64,000 bases of DNA. Origin: Bryobacteraceae bacterium (GTDB lineage Bacteria; Acidobacteriota; Terriglobia; Bryobacterales; Bryobacteraceae). Below the pieces are notes generated by a model. The model was not told the origin of the DNA and ran no database searches. It saw only the letters and a list, made by a program, of their open reading frames with translations. The first letter of the stretch is position 1. The number at the start of each line of letters is the position of its first letter. The position numbers and the translations under genes are program-made. Below, piece by piece: positions 1 through 7,967 of the stretch. The stretch lies in assembly GCA_041394945.1 (NCBI GenBank), contig JAWKHH010000002.1:690501-754500 (forward strand). The letters run 5' to 3'.

Positions 1-2
1 AT

Positions 3-722
3 GCCGCGATGGCGCCGATCGAGAACACGCTACACGGATCTGTCCACGAGAACTACGATCACCTCCTGCACTACGGGCTCCCGATTGTGGCGGAAACCAG
101 TATCCGGATCGTACACAATCTCATCGCCCTACCCGGCGTGCGTTTTCCGGAGGTTCGCGATGTCTATTCGCATCCGGTGGCGCTCAACCAGTGCCTGGAC
201 TTCTTCGCCGCCAATCCGCGGTTCGAGAAGAAGCCGTACTACGATACGGCCGGCAGCGTGAAGATGCTGACCGAGGAGAAGCCGCCGGGTTCGGCCGCGA
301 TCGCCTCGGCGCTGGCGGCGGACCTCTACGGCTGCCGCATCCTGCGCAAGTCGATCGAGGATGACCGGCAGAACTTCACGCGCTTCTTTCTGATCTCACG
401 GGAGAACCGATCGCGGCAGAGCGCGCAATACAAGACGTCGCTGGTGTTCACCACGCGGAACCATCCGGGATCGCTATTCCGGGCGCTGGCGGCGCTGGCG
501 CTGCGCGACATCAATCTGGTGAAGATCGAGTCGCGCCCGCTGCGCGGACAGCCGTGGGAATACCTGTTCTATCTCGACTTCCTCGGCCATGTGGAGGACG
601 CCAACGTGGTGAACGCGCTTGACCATCTCCGCGAAGTGGCGGACTTGTTCCGAGTGCTCGGTTGCTATCCGCGCGGAGAGGTGGGCGCGAAGCCTTCGGT
701 TAGCGGTCGAAAGTCCGATTAA
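3..722 (+). CDS. pheA: Prephenate dehydratase, 3' part (cut by window edge)
   Basis: Converts prephenate to phenylpyruvate in phenylalanine biosynthesis. The frame is open to the left edge, so the true start lies outside. The visible part opens with the substrate-site motif PIENTLHGSV, followed by the rest of the catalytic domain to about visible residue 125. A C-terminal ACT domain follows, with the ESRP motif typical of phenylalanine feedback sensing. No chorismate mutase domain is visible, so it looks like the monofunctional type, but the missing N-terminus prevents certainty. The internal ATG at position 9 is not a real start because conserved catalytic-domain sequence must lie upstream of it. 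The 3' end overlaps the convergent S1/P1 nuclease gene by about 23 bases. Confidence 0.9.
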   Translation, partial: AAMAPIENTLHGSVHENYDHLLHYGLPIVAETSIRIVHNLIALPGVRFPEVRDVYSHPVALNQCLDFFAANPRFEKKPYYDTAGSVKMLTEEKPPGSAAIASALAADLYGCRILRKSIEDDRQNFTRFFLISRENRSRQSAQYKTSLVFTTRNHPGSLFRALAALALRDINLVKIESRPLRGQPWEYLFYLDFLGHVEDANVVNALDHLREVADLFRVLGCYPRGEVGAKPSVSGRKSD

Positions 723-1665
723 GAATGACGGCGATGCGGTGGCCGGCGAGGGCGGCGCGTTTGCGGGCGAGGTCCTTGGCGCGCATCACGTATGTTTCTT
801 CGAACCGGATGGGGTCTTCCCTGGATCCGCCGGTTTCGCCGAACGAATAGACGACTTCCTTCGAGAGCTTGAACCCTTCCTGAACCCAAACGCCGGGGTC
901 CGTGGTGGGCGGCTTCTCCTTCGGCATCCTGTCGAGGAACTTGATCAACCCGTCGATGAAGGTGGGCGTGTCGGCGATTCCGAGCGCGTCGTCCCAGAAG
1001 GCATGGAGGTTGAAAGCGCCGACTACGTTGACGGTGTTGCCGCCGAGGTCGCTCCAGGGTTTCCCGTTCGCCGGGTTCACCTGATCCTTCTTGTAGCGGG
1101 TGGCGCAGTGGAGGGGCTGGTGGATATCGCCGGCGAGGTGGAGGAGCCAAGGCAGCAGGTAGACAGGGTCTTGTTCGGCGGGCACGGACCCTGGAGCTGG
1201 CGCGTCGCCGCCAACGGCGGCCAGGATCATCTTTAGCTGCGAGAGCACGTTCACCGGCGGCGGATCGGGCACAGGCGTCCCGTCGTTCGAAAACGCGACG
1301 TTGATGTAGTGCCAGTTGCGCCGCTGCTTCATGTCGGAGAAACCGGGCAGCACCGGCGTGGGCGCGGCGTCGCTCTTGGCTTCGTCGTAGAAGCGCGGGT
1401 CGCCTTTGATCGTGTCGGGCCAATAGGCGGACTGCATGAAGACGTATCGCGCTTTTTCCTTTTCATCCGACGGCGCGCCTTGGGTGAACAGGGCGTAGTC
1501 AGGATGCCGGCGGATCAGCGCGTCGACCCGAGCCCGGGCCTTCTTGGTCAGGCGCTGGTAGGCGAGGCCGGCGACCGCCTTATGGCCGACGTGATTCCAG
1601 GCCGGCAGCGCGGGGGCGAGCAAGGCGGCGAGGGCCGCCATCGAGACAACGGTTCGCAGACGCAT
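700..1665 (-). CDS. S1/P1-type zinc nuclease, secreted
   Basis: A 321-aa single-strand-specific nuclease or 3'-nucleotidase of the S1/P1 family, exported through a signal peptide (residues 1-22, cleavage after ALPA). The predicted mature protein begins WNHVGH, which gives the Trp1 and His6 zinc ligands. The other family ligands are also visible: Asp in WPDTIK, His in NWHYIN, the His and Asp of LLHLAGDIHQPLH, and His/Asp in NLHAFWDD. All nine expected trinuclear-zinc ligands therefore seem present. The gene starts 3 bases after the pheT stop and probably belongs to the pheS-pheT transcript. A role in extracellular nucleic-acid scavenging is inferred from the family. Confidence 0.92.
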   Translation of the reverse strand: MRLRTVVSMAALAALLAPALPAWNHVGHKAVAGLAYQRLTKKARARVDALIRRHPDYALFTQGAPSDEKEKARYVFMQSAYWPDTIKGDPRFYDEAKSDAAPTPVLPGFSDMKQRRNWHYINVAFSNDGTPVPDPPPVNVLSQLKMILAAVGGDAPAPGSVPAEQDPVYLLPWLLHLAGDIHQPLHCATRYKKDQVNPANGKPWSDLGGNTVNVVGAFNLHAFWDDALGIADTPTFIDGLIKFLDRMPKEKPPTTDPGVWVQEGFKLSKEVVYSFGETGGSREDPIRFEETYVMRAKDLARKRAALAGHRIAVILNRTFDR

Positions 1666-1668
1666 GGG

Positions 1669-4014
1669 TTAGACCCTCAATTCATAGCCCGCGGCGCGCA
1701 TTGCCTCGATCAGGCTGTTGCGGGCGGCGGTGATTTCCCCGGCAGACAAAGTCCGGTCCGGCGCGCCGATGGTGATGCGGAAGGAGACGCTCTTGCGGTC
1801 TTCGGCGAGCGGCGGGCCGCTGTACTGACGTACGTATTCGACTTCGCGGAGGCGGTCGCCGGCGAAGCGGCGGAGATCGGTGTCGAGCTCGCCAACGAGG
1901 GCGCGCGTGGGGACGACGATCGAGAGATCGAAACTCGAAGAGGGGTAGCGGTCGAGGGGGCGATAGCGGGCAGGCCGGGCGCCAGTATCCATCGCCGCCT
2001 GGAGGTTGATTTCGAGCACGGCCGCACGGCCTTCGACGAGGCGGGGGTGGAACTCGCCGAGTCGTCCCACTGCGACGCCGCGCCAGCGAACATCCCAGGC
2101 GCGCACCGGGTGCTCGTGGGGCCGTGCTTCGGCCGGACCGACCGTCGCGCCGGGGAGGAGACATTCGGCGAGCCGCTTCGCCTCTTGCAGGCCGGCCGCG
2201 CCGTCTCCTTCCCTGGCGTAGACCACGGCGCCGAGCCACGGAGTTTCCTTGGGCAGCGCGTCGGCGTCGCGGGCCTCGGGCACGATTGCGCGGCCGATTT
2301 CGAACAGCCGGAACGCGGGGAGGTGGCGCGCGTTCTCACGGATGTTCTTGAGCAGCCCGGCGATGAGGCTCCGGCGCAGCAGACCCTGGTCCGATGCGAT
2401 GGGGTTGGCGACGCGGACGTGGGAAGCGGGGTCGAGCCCGATCTCCGCGGCATGCTCCTCACTGACGAACGAGTAGTTGTAGACCTCGGTGAAGCCCTGC
2501 GCGGCGGTGGCCAGGCGCACACCGTGGAGGTAATCGCGAACTGGATTGCCGGGAGGCGGAGCGGCCGGAAGCAGCGGCGGTGCGGGTGTGATGTTGTCGT
2601 AGCCGATAATGCGGCCGACCTCTTCGACGAGATCCTCGCGGAGCGAGATGTCCTTGGTGGCGCGCCAGGAGGGGACGCCGACGAGGAGGAGGCCGGGCTT
2701 CGGTTCGCCGACGATGAACGAAAGGGATTCGAGAATCGCGCGGACCTCGGCCGGCGTGACGGCGCGGCCGAGCTTGCGGCCGAGCCAGTCGATGTCGAGT
2801 TCGATGGGTGGCGGAACACGGCGCGGGGCGCGGACGTCGGCGAGTCCGCCCAGCAGGCGGATGCCGGGCGAGACCTCACGGAGGAGTGCGATGGCGCGGG
2901 CGAGCGCACGGGTGGTGTTTTCCGGGTCCTGCGCCTTTTCGAATCGCATTGACGCGTCGGTGCGGCACTTGAGACGGGCCGAGGTCTTGCGGATGTGCCC
3001 GGGATGGAAGTTCGCGCTTTCGAAGACGACGCGGGTGGTGGAATCGGTGACGCTCGAATCGAGGCCGCCGATGACGCCGGCGACGGCCACGGGTCCGGCG
3101 GCGTCGGCAATGACGAGCGCGTTTCCGTCGAGCGCGTACTCTTCGTTGTTGAGCGCGACGATTCGCTCACCGTCGCGGGCCAGGCGCACGAAGATGGCGC
3201 CGCCGATGAGCTTGTCGCCGTCGAAGGCGTGGGTGGGCTGCGCCAGTTCCGCGGCCAGGTAGTTGGTGACGTCGACGATGTTGTTGATCGAATTGAGGCC
3301 GATGGATTCGAGCCGGTATTGTAGCCACAAGGGCGACGGCCCGACGGTGACATTGTCGAACACGAGCGCGCTGTAGCGCGGGCACAGGGCGAGGTCCTCA
3401 ATGGCGACGGTGACGGCGGCGTTTTCGGCGGCGGGCAGCAGCGCCATATCGACGGGGTCGCTGAGCGCGCCTCCGGCAATGGCCGCGACTTCGCGGGCCA
3501 TGCCGAGGTGGCCCCACAGGTCAGGCCGGTGTGTGAGGCTCTTGTTGTCTATTTCGATGGCCCAATCCGGTGCGCAGCCGGGTATGGCCGAGCCGGGCGC
3601 GGAGGAGAGTTCGAGGACTCCGTCCTGATCGCGGTTGATGCCGAGTTCCGCGCCGCTGGCGAGCATGCCGTCGCTTTGGACGCCGGCGATAGTGGCCCGT
3701 CCGATCGTCTTGTCGCCGAGGACCGTTCCCGGAGGGACCCAGGCGGTAACGATGCCCGGGCGGCAGTTGGGCGCGCCGCAGACGACGGTTCGCAGGACGC
3801 CGTCGCCGGCGTCGATGGCTGCCTTGACGTTGTGCGAACCTTCGATCGGCTCGACGGCGGTGACTCGCGCGGCGCGGACGCGGCCGAAGTGAGCGCCCAC
3901 CGGTTCGACGCCTTCCTGCTCGGCGGTGCGGGTGGTGACGAGCAGCGCCAAGTCCCGCGGCGGGATCTCGATGCCGCCGGCCAATTCAGAAAGCCAGTTG
4001 ACGGAGAAGAGCAT
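1669..4014 (-). CDS. pheT: Phenylalanine-tRNA ligase beta subunit
   Basis: Beta chain of the cytoplasmic alpha2-beta2 phenylalanyl-tRNA synthetase. At 781 aa it has the usual bacterial length. An N-terminal B1/tRNA-binding (EMAP-like) domain spans about residues 40-150, followed by the B3/B4 editing region, the B5 domain, a catalytic-like core and a C-terminal ferredoxin-fold anticodon-binding domain (about 690-781). The start MLFSVNWLSEL is typical of the family. It follows pheS after 9 bases and is followed by the S1/P1 nuclease after 3 bases, so one transcript is likely. Nothing appears truncated. Confidence 0.97.
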   Translation of the reverse strand: MLFSVNWLSELAGGIEIPPRDLALLVTTRTAEQEGVEPVGAHFGRVRAARVTAVEPIEGSHNVKAAIDAGDGVLRTVVCGAPNCRPGIVTAWVPPGTVLGDKTIGRATIAGVQSDGMLASGAELGINRDQDGVLELSSAPGSAIPGCAPDWAIEIDNKSLTHRPDLWGHLGMAREVAAIAGGALSDPVDMALLPAAENAAVTVAIEDLALCPRYSALVFDNVTVGPSPLWLQYRLESIGLNSINNIVDVTNYLAAELAQPTHAFDGDKLIGGAIFVRLARDGERIVALNNEEYALDGNALVIADAAGPVAVAGVIGGLDSSVTDSTTRVVFESANFHPGHIRKTSARLKCRTDASMRFEKAQDPENTTRALARAIALLREVSPGIRLLGGLADVRAPRRVPPPIELDIDWLGRKLGRAVTPAEVRAILESLSFIVGEPKPGLLLVGVPSWRATKDISLREDLVEEVGRIIGYDNITPAPPLLPAAPPPGNPVRDYLHGVRLATAAQGFTEVYNYSFVSEEHAAEIGLDPASHVRVANPIASDQGLLRRSLIAGLLKNIRENARHLPAFRLFEIGRAIVPEARDADALPKETPWLGAVVYAREGDGAAGLQEAKRLAECLLPGATVGPAEARPHEHPVRAWDVRWRGVAVGRLGEFHPRLVEGRAAVLEINLQAAMDTGARPARYRPLDRYPSSSFDLSIVVPTRALVGELDTDLRRFAGDRLREVEYVRQYSGPPLAEDRKSVSFRITIGAPDRTLSAGEITAARNSLIEAMRAAGYELRV

Positions 4015-4023
4015 GGGCAGAGT

Positions 4024-5046
4024 TCAGAATTGCGAAAGGAATCGAAGGTCACCGCCTTGCAGGAGGCGGATGTCGTCGATCGAGTAGCGCATCATGGCGA
4101 GGCGCGTGAGGCCGAGTCCGAAGGCGAAGCCATTCCACTCGTTGGGATCGATGCCGCCCATGCGGAGCACGTTGGGATGCACGAGGCCGCAGGGAAGCAG
4201 TTCGAGCCAGCCGCTCTGCTTGCAGACCGGGCAGCCGGCGCCGTCGCACAGGAGGCAGTGGATGTCGAGCTCGAAGCCGGGTTCGACGAAGGGGAAGTAG
4301 CCGGGGCGGAGGCGCACGGTGACTTCCCGGTGGAAGATGCCGCGCAGCAGGGTCTTCATGAAGTAAATGAGGTGGGCGACGGAGACGTCGCGGTCCACCA
4401 TCATTCCTTCGAGTTGGTAGAAGGTGTGTTCGTGGCTGGGGTCGACTTCCTCGTTGCGGAAGACGCGCCCGGGCGCGATCATGCGCAGCGGCGGGCCGAG
4501 GCGCTTCATGCCCCGGACCTGCACCGGGGAGGTGTGCGTGCGGAGGAGGTGGCCGCCGTCGAGCCAGAAGGTATCCTGCATGTCGCGCGCCGGGTGATCG
4601 GGCGGGATGTTGAGGGCGTCGAAGTTGTTGTATTCGGTTTCGACTTCGGGGCCGCTGAGAACGGCGAAGCCCATCGATACGAAGAGTTCTTCAATCTCGC
4701 GCTGGACGATGGTGACCGGGTGGAGCGAACCGGGACGGACTCCCGGGGCCGGCACGGTGAGGTCGATCCACTCCGAGGCGAGGCGGGCGTCGAGGGCGGC
4801 GCGCTCGAACGCGGACTTGCGTTCTTCGAGCGCGGTTTCCACGGCTTGCTTGGCCTCGTTGAGGAGCTTGCCGGTGGCGGCGCGTTCGGCGGGCGCGAGT
4901 TTACCCATCTCCTTGCTGTAGGAGTTGAGGGCCCCCTTGCGGCCGAGTACGTCGACGCGAACGGCCTCGAGTTCGTCGAGGGTGGCGGCGGTGGCGACGC
5001 GGGCGAGCGCGTCGCGGCGCAGCGCGACCAACAGGGATTCGTTCAT
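4024..5046 (-). CDS. pheS: Phenylalanine-tRNA ligase alpha subunit
   Basis: Catalytic alpha chain (340 aa) of phenylalanyl-tRNA synthetase. An N-terminal coiled-coil tRNA-binding region (about 1-90) leads into a class II aminoacyl-tRNA synthetase core with HPVT, the motif 2 segment RVFRNEEVDPSHEHTFYQ and the motif 3 end GLGLTRLAMMRY. The ATG at 5046 is preferred over further upstream in-frame codons: it starts the conserved protein and overlaps the stop of the upstream 153-aa gene as ATGA, which indicates translational coupling. It forms an operon with pheT. Confidence 0.97.
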   Translation of the reverse strand: MNESLLVALRRDALARVATAATLDELEAVRVDVLGRKGALNSYSKEMGKLAPAERAATGKLLNEAKQAVETALEERKSAFERAALDARLASEWIDLTVPAPGVRPGSLHPVTIVQREIEELFVSMGFAVLSGPEVETEYNNFDALNIPPDHPARDMQDTFWLDGGHLLRTHTSPVQVRGMKRLGPPLRMIAPGRVFRNEEVDPSHEHTFYQLEGMMVDRDVSVAHLIYFMKTLLRGIFHREVTVRLRPGYFPFVEPGFELDIHCLLCDGAGCPVCKQSGWLELLPCGLVHPNVLRMGGIDPNEWNGFAFGLGLTRLAMMRYSIDDIRLLQGGDLRFLSQF

Positions 5047-5504
5047 TGCCCGGCCTGGAAGACGGCCGCGTCCGGCGTCACTTCGTGCGAGAGGTGATTC
5101 AGGTAGAACAGCAGGACCGGTCCGGGAAAGCGGGAAGAATGCTCGGCCCAGGCGCGCTGCTGCCAACCCTCGGTGAGGTACTTGCCGATGTCGGCATCTT
5201 TGTCGAAGAAGCCGTCCTGGTGGGGTACGCCGAGGAAATCGAGGACGGAGACGATCATATCGAGGTGGGAGACGAGGATCGCCTGACTGATATCGGTGGC
5301 GAGTTCCTCCTCACCGGCGGCGACGCGGGCGAACGTCTTGGGGCCCACGCGTCGGAGCGCGTCCTGGTTGAGTTTTCCCAGGTGCAGGCGGAGCTTGAGG
5401 CGTTCGAACAGTTGGTAGGTCTTCAGTTTGCCCAACGACACGCGGCTCAGGCAACCTTTCAGGTTTTCCTCGCCTAAAGCCGTGAAAATCTCACAAAGCG
5501 GCAT
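5043..5504 (-). CDS. Unknown conserved-looking protein coupled to pheS
   Basis: A 153-aa soluble, mostly helical protein that I do not recognise. It starts MPLCEIFTALGEENLKG and has no signal peptide, membrane segment, cysteine cluster or nucleotide-binding motif. Its reading frame runs directly into pheS with an ATGA overlap, so it is the first gene of the pheS-pheT transcript and is likely real. Upstream, divergent purA begins 108 bases away. A box TACCCT lies 8 bases before the ATG, next to a close AGAGGA, so the mode of initiation is unclear. No function can be assigned from the sequence. Confidence 0.75.
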   Translation of the reverse strand: MPLCEIFTALGEENLKGCLSRVSLGKLKTYQLFERLKLRLHLGKLNQDALRRVGPKTFARVAAGEEELATDISQAILVSHLDMIVSVLDFLGVPHQDGFFDKDADIGKYLTEGWQQRAWAEHSSRFPGPVLLFYLNHLSHEVTPDAAVFQAGQ

Positions 5505-5541
5505 GTCCTCTCAGGGTAGCATTGCGGCCGCGCGCGATGGC

Positions 5542-5559
5542 CGGCGGGGACTCCCGCCG
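5542..5559. other. GC-rich hairpin between divergent genes
   Basis: Perfect inverted repeat CGGCGGG/CCCGCCG with a GACT loop, between the divergent 153-aa gene and purA. It has no T-tract on either side. It could be a protein-binding site or a leader structure. Function is unknown. Confidence 0.4.
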
Positions 5560-5570
5560 CGCCCCTGCGG

Positions 5571-5576
5571 TACAAT
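5571..5576 (+). promoter_or_regulatory. Candidate -10 box for purA
   Basis: TACAAT lies 36 bases before the purA start, predicting a leader of roughly 30 nt. No convincing -35 hexamer is visible at normal spacing. Confidence 0.4.
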
Positions 5577-5612
5577 AACCCGTTTGGACACAATTCACCG
5601 GAAAACTATCAC

Positions 5613-6911
5613 ATGAGCTGCGTCATCGTTCTTGGCGCCCAGTGGGGCGATGAGGGCAAGGGTAAGATCGTCGATCTTTTCTCGGACAAATTCGATATCG
5701 TCGCCCGTTACCAGGGCGGCCACAACGCCGGCCACACGGTCCAGATTGGCGCCAATAAGTATATCCTCAAGCTGATCCCGAGCGGTATTCTGCGCCCCGG
5801 CCGGCTGGCGGTGATCGGCAACGGCGTGGTCGTGGACCCGGCCGCGCTCATCCAGGAGATCGATACGCTCGAGAAAGCGGGCATTGACGTCACCAACCAG
5901 CTTGCGATCAGCAGCCGCGCGCACGTGATTTTTCCGTTCCACCGGCTTGTGGAGCGGATCAGCGAGGACTCCTCCGAGCGGGCGGCTATTGGAACCACAT
6001 CGCGGGGCATCGGCCCGACCTACGAGGACAAGATTGGCCGCCGCGGCGTGCGTATCGCCGACCTGATCGACCGCGAGCGTTTTCCGGCCCTCTACCAGCA
6101 GCTCCGCAAGGACAAAGTGGCGGTGGCCCGTGCTTTCGGCGTGGACGGCGAGGATGAAGACGTGCTCGCCCACTACCAGGAATACGCCGAGCGGATCCGC
6201 CCGATGGTGCGCGACACGACGGCGCTGCTGGGCGAGGCATGCCGGGACGGACGCCGCGTGCTGCTCGAAGGCGCGCAGGGAACGATGCTCGACATCGACC
6301 ACGGCACCTACCCGTTTGTAACCAGTTCGAGCGCGGCTGCCGGCGGAGCGTGCACGGGCACGGGGATTCCGCCGAACCGGATCACCGGCATTACGGGCGT
6401 ATCGAAGGCATACATTACGCGGGTGGGCGCCGGACCGTTTCCGTCGGAAGACCACGGCGAGGCGGGCGAGGCGATCCGCAAGGCCGGCAACGAATTCGGC
6501 AGCGTGACGGGGCGCCCGCGGCGATGCGGGTGGTTCGACGTGCCGCTGCTGCGATATACGGCGATGGTGAACGGTTTCGACAGCCTGATTCTCACCAAGC
6601 TCGACGTGCTGGATACGCTGGACGAAATCCCGGTATGCGTGAGCTATGAACTGGACGGCGCGCCTTGCGCGTACATGCCGGCCGAGCAAGAGGCGCTGTG
6701 CCGCGTGAAGGCGGTGTACGAAAAGCTGCCGGGCTGGAAGTCGAAGACCTTTGGCATCACCCGGTTTGAAGATTTGCCGGCGAACGCCCGGTCCTACATC
6801 CGGTACCTCGAAGAGAAGACCGGGGTGGAAGTGGGGTGCGTCTCCACCGGCCCCGAGCGGAACCAGACGATGGTTCTTCCGGGTTCGCGGCTCGAGGCGA
6901 TCTTCGGTTGA
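5613..6911 (+). CDS. purA: Adenylosuccinate synthetase
   Basis: Cytoplasmic enzyme joining IMP and aspartate with GTP hydrolysis to give adenylosuccinate, the first step from IMP to AMP. At 432 aa it is the normal family length. The GTP loop GDEGKGK (residues 12-18) includes catalytic Asp13, and GGHNAGHTV carries catalytic His41. The IMP/GTP-site segments GTTSRGIGPTYEDK and GVSKAYITRVGAGPFP and the C-terminal STGPERNQT are also present. It is transcribed with galE 31 bases downstream. The start has only a weak purine stretch upstream. Confidence 0.97.
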   Translation: MSCVIVLGAQWGDEGKGKIVDLFSDKFDIVARYQGGHNAGHTVQIGANKYILKLIPSGILRPGRLAVIGNGVVVDPAALIQEIDTLEKAGIDVTNQLAISSRAHVIFPFHRLVERISEDSSERAAIGTTSRGIGPTYEDKIGRRGVRIADLIDRERFPALYQQLRKDKVAVARAFGVDGEDEDVLAHYQEYAERIRPMVRDTTALLGEACRDGRRVLLEGAQGTMLDIDHGTYPFVTSSSAAAGGACTGTGIPPNRITGITGVSKAYITRVGAGPFPSEDHGEAGEAIRKAGNEFGSVTGRPRRCGWFDVPLLRYTAMVNGFDSLILTKLDVLDTLDEIPVCVSYELDGAPCAYMPAEQEALCRVKAVYEKLPGWKSKTFGITRFEDLPANARSYIRYLEEKTGVEVGCVSTGPERNQTMVLPGSRLEAIFG

Positions 6912-6942
6912 TCGCCGGCCGAGGCCTCTCGCAGACCAAACT

Positions 6943-7923
6943 ATGAAGATACTTGTTACGGGGGGCGCCGGTTATATCGGCAGCCATACGGCCAAGGCGC
7001 TGGCGCGGGCCGGCCACACGCCCGTGGTTTTCGATTCACTCGAAAAGGGGCACGAATGGGCGGTGCGATGGGGACCGCTCGTGCGCGGCGACCTGTCGGA
7101 CCGGGCGAAGATTCTGTCGGCGTTGCGCGAACACGAGATCGAGGGCGTGATCCACTTCGCGGCCTATATCGCCGTGGGCGAGTCCATGAAAGAGCCGGAG
7201 CGCTACTTTCGCAATAACCTGTGCAACTCCCTGAACCTGCTTGGGGCGATGGAGGAGGCGGGAGTGCGGCGGATCGTGTTTTCGTCGACGGCGGCCGTCT
7301 ACGGGATGCCGGAGCGGACGCCGATTCCGGAAGACCATCCGAAGGCTCCGGTGAACGCCTACGGGGAAAGCAAGCTGATGGTTGAGCGGCTGATCGAGTG
7401 GTTCGGCGAGATTCACGGGTTTGCGTCGGCGCGGCTTCGGTACTTCAACGCGGCGGGGGCGGATCCGGACGGCGAGACGGGCGAGGACCACGATCCGGAG
7501 ACGCACTTGATCCCGCTGGTGCTGGCGGCGGCGGCAGGGCGGATCCCGAGCCTGCAGTTGTTCGGCGCCGACTATCCGACGCGGGACGGGACCGCGGTGC
7601 GCGACTACATCCACGTGACGGATCTGGCCGAGGCGCATGTCCGCGCGTTCGAGCATATCTGCCGGACGGGGGACCGGATCGTGCTGAACCTGGGGACGGG
7701 GGACGGTTTCACGGTGCGCGAGGTGATTGACGTGGCGGCGCGGGTGATGGGGCGGGCGGTTCCGTTCGTGGAGCGTCCGCGGCGGGATGGGGATCCGGTG
7801 GAACTGGTGGCGGATTCGAGCGCGGCGCGGCGGCTGCTGGGGTGGGAACCGCGGCACTCGTCGCTCGACGAGATCCTGGAAACGGCCTGGCGCTGGTATT
7901 CTCGTCACGGCGAGAAACACTAA
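6943..7923 (+). CDS. galE: UDP-glucose 4-epimerase
   Basis: NAD-dependent short-chain epimerase (326 aa) interconverting UDP-glucose and UDP-galactose, supplying sugar nucleotides for envelope polysaccharide. The Rossmann motif TGGAGYIGSH is at residues 6-15, the SST catalytic serine region is near 114-116, and YGESK holds the catalytic Tyr140 and Lys144. The substrate-binding YFNAAGAD and RDYIHVTDLA segments are typical of GalE. The ATG at 6943 was chosen because it begins the nucleotide-binding fold; upstream in-frame sequence overlaps purA and shows no homology. It probably shares a transcript with purA. Confidence 0.93.
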   Translation: MKILVTGGAGYIGSHTAKALARAGHTPVVFDSLEKGHEWAVRWGPLVRGDLSDRAKILSALREHEIEGVIHFAAYIAVGESMKEPERYFRNNLCNSLNLLGAMEEAGVRRIVFSSTAAVYGMPERTPIPEDHPKAPVNAYGESKLMVERLIEWFGEIHGFASARLRYFNAAGADPDGETGEDHDPETHLIPLVLAAAAGRIPSLQLFGADYPTRDGTAVRDYIHVTDLAEAHVRAFEHICRTGDRIVLNLGTGDGFTVREVIDVAARVMGRAVPFVERPRRDGDPVELVADSSAARRLLGWEPRHSSLDEILETAWRWYSRHGEKH

Positions 7924-7967
7924 ATACCGGGGCGGTTTTCGCCGATAGAGGAATCGAGCCGCCCCGA

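Noticed and set aside
1309..2952. A 547-codon plus-strand open frame opposite pheT and the S1/P1 nuclease
   Set aside because: Antisense shadow of two well-supported genes, with composition typical of GC-rich complementary frames.
5613..7923. purA-galE as a nucleotide-sugar operon with shared regulation
   Set aside because: The genes are adjacent and probably co-transcribed, but nothing shows a functional link beyond proximity.
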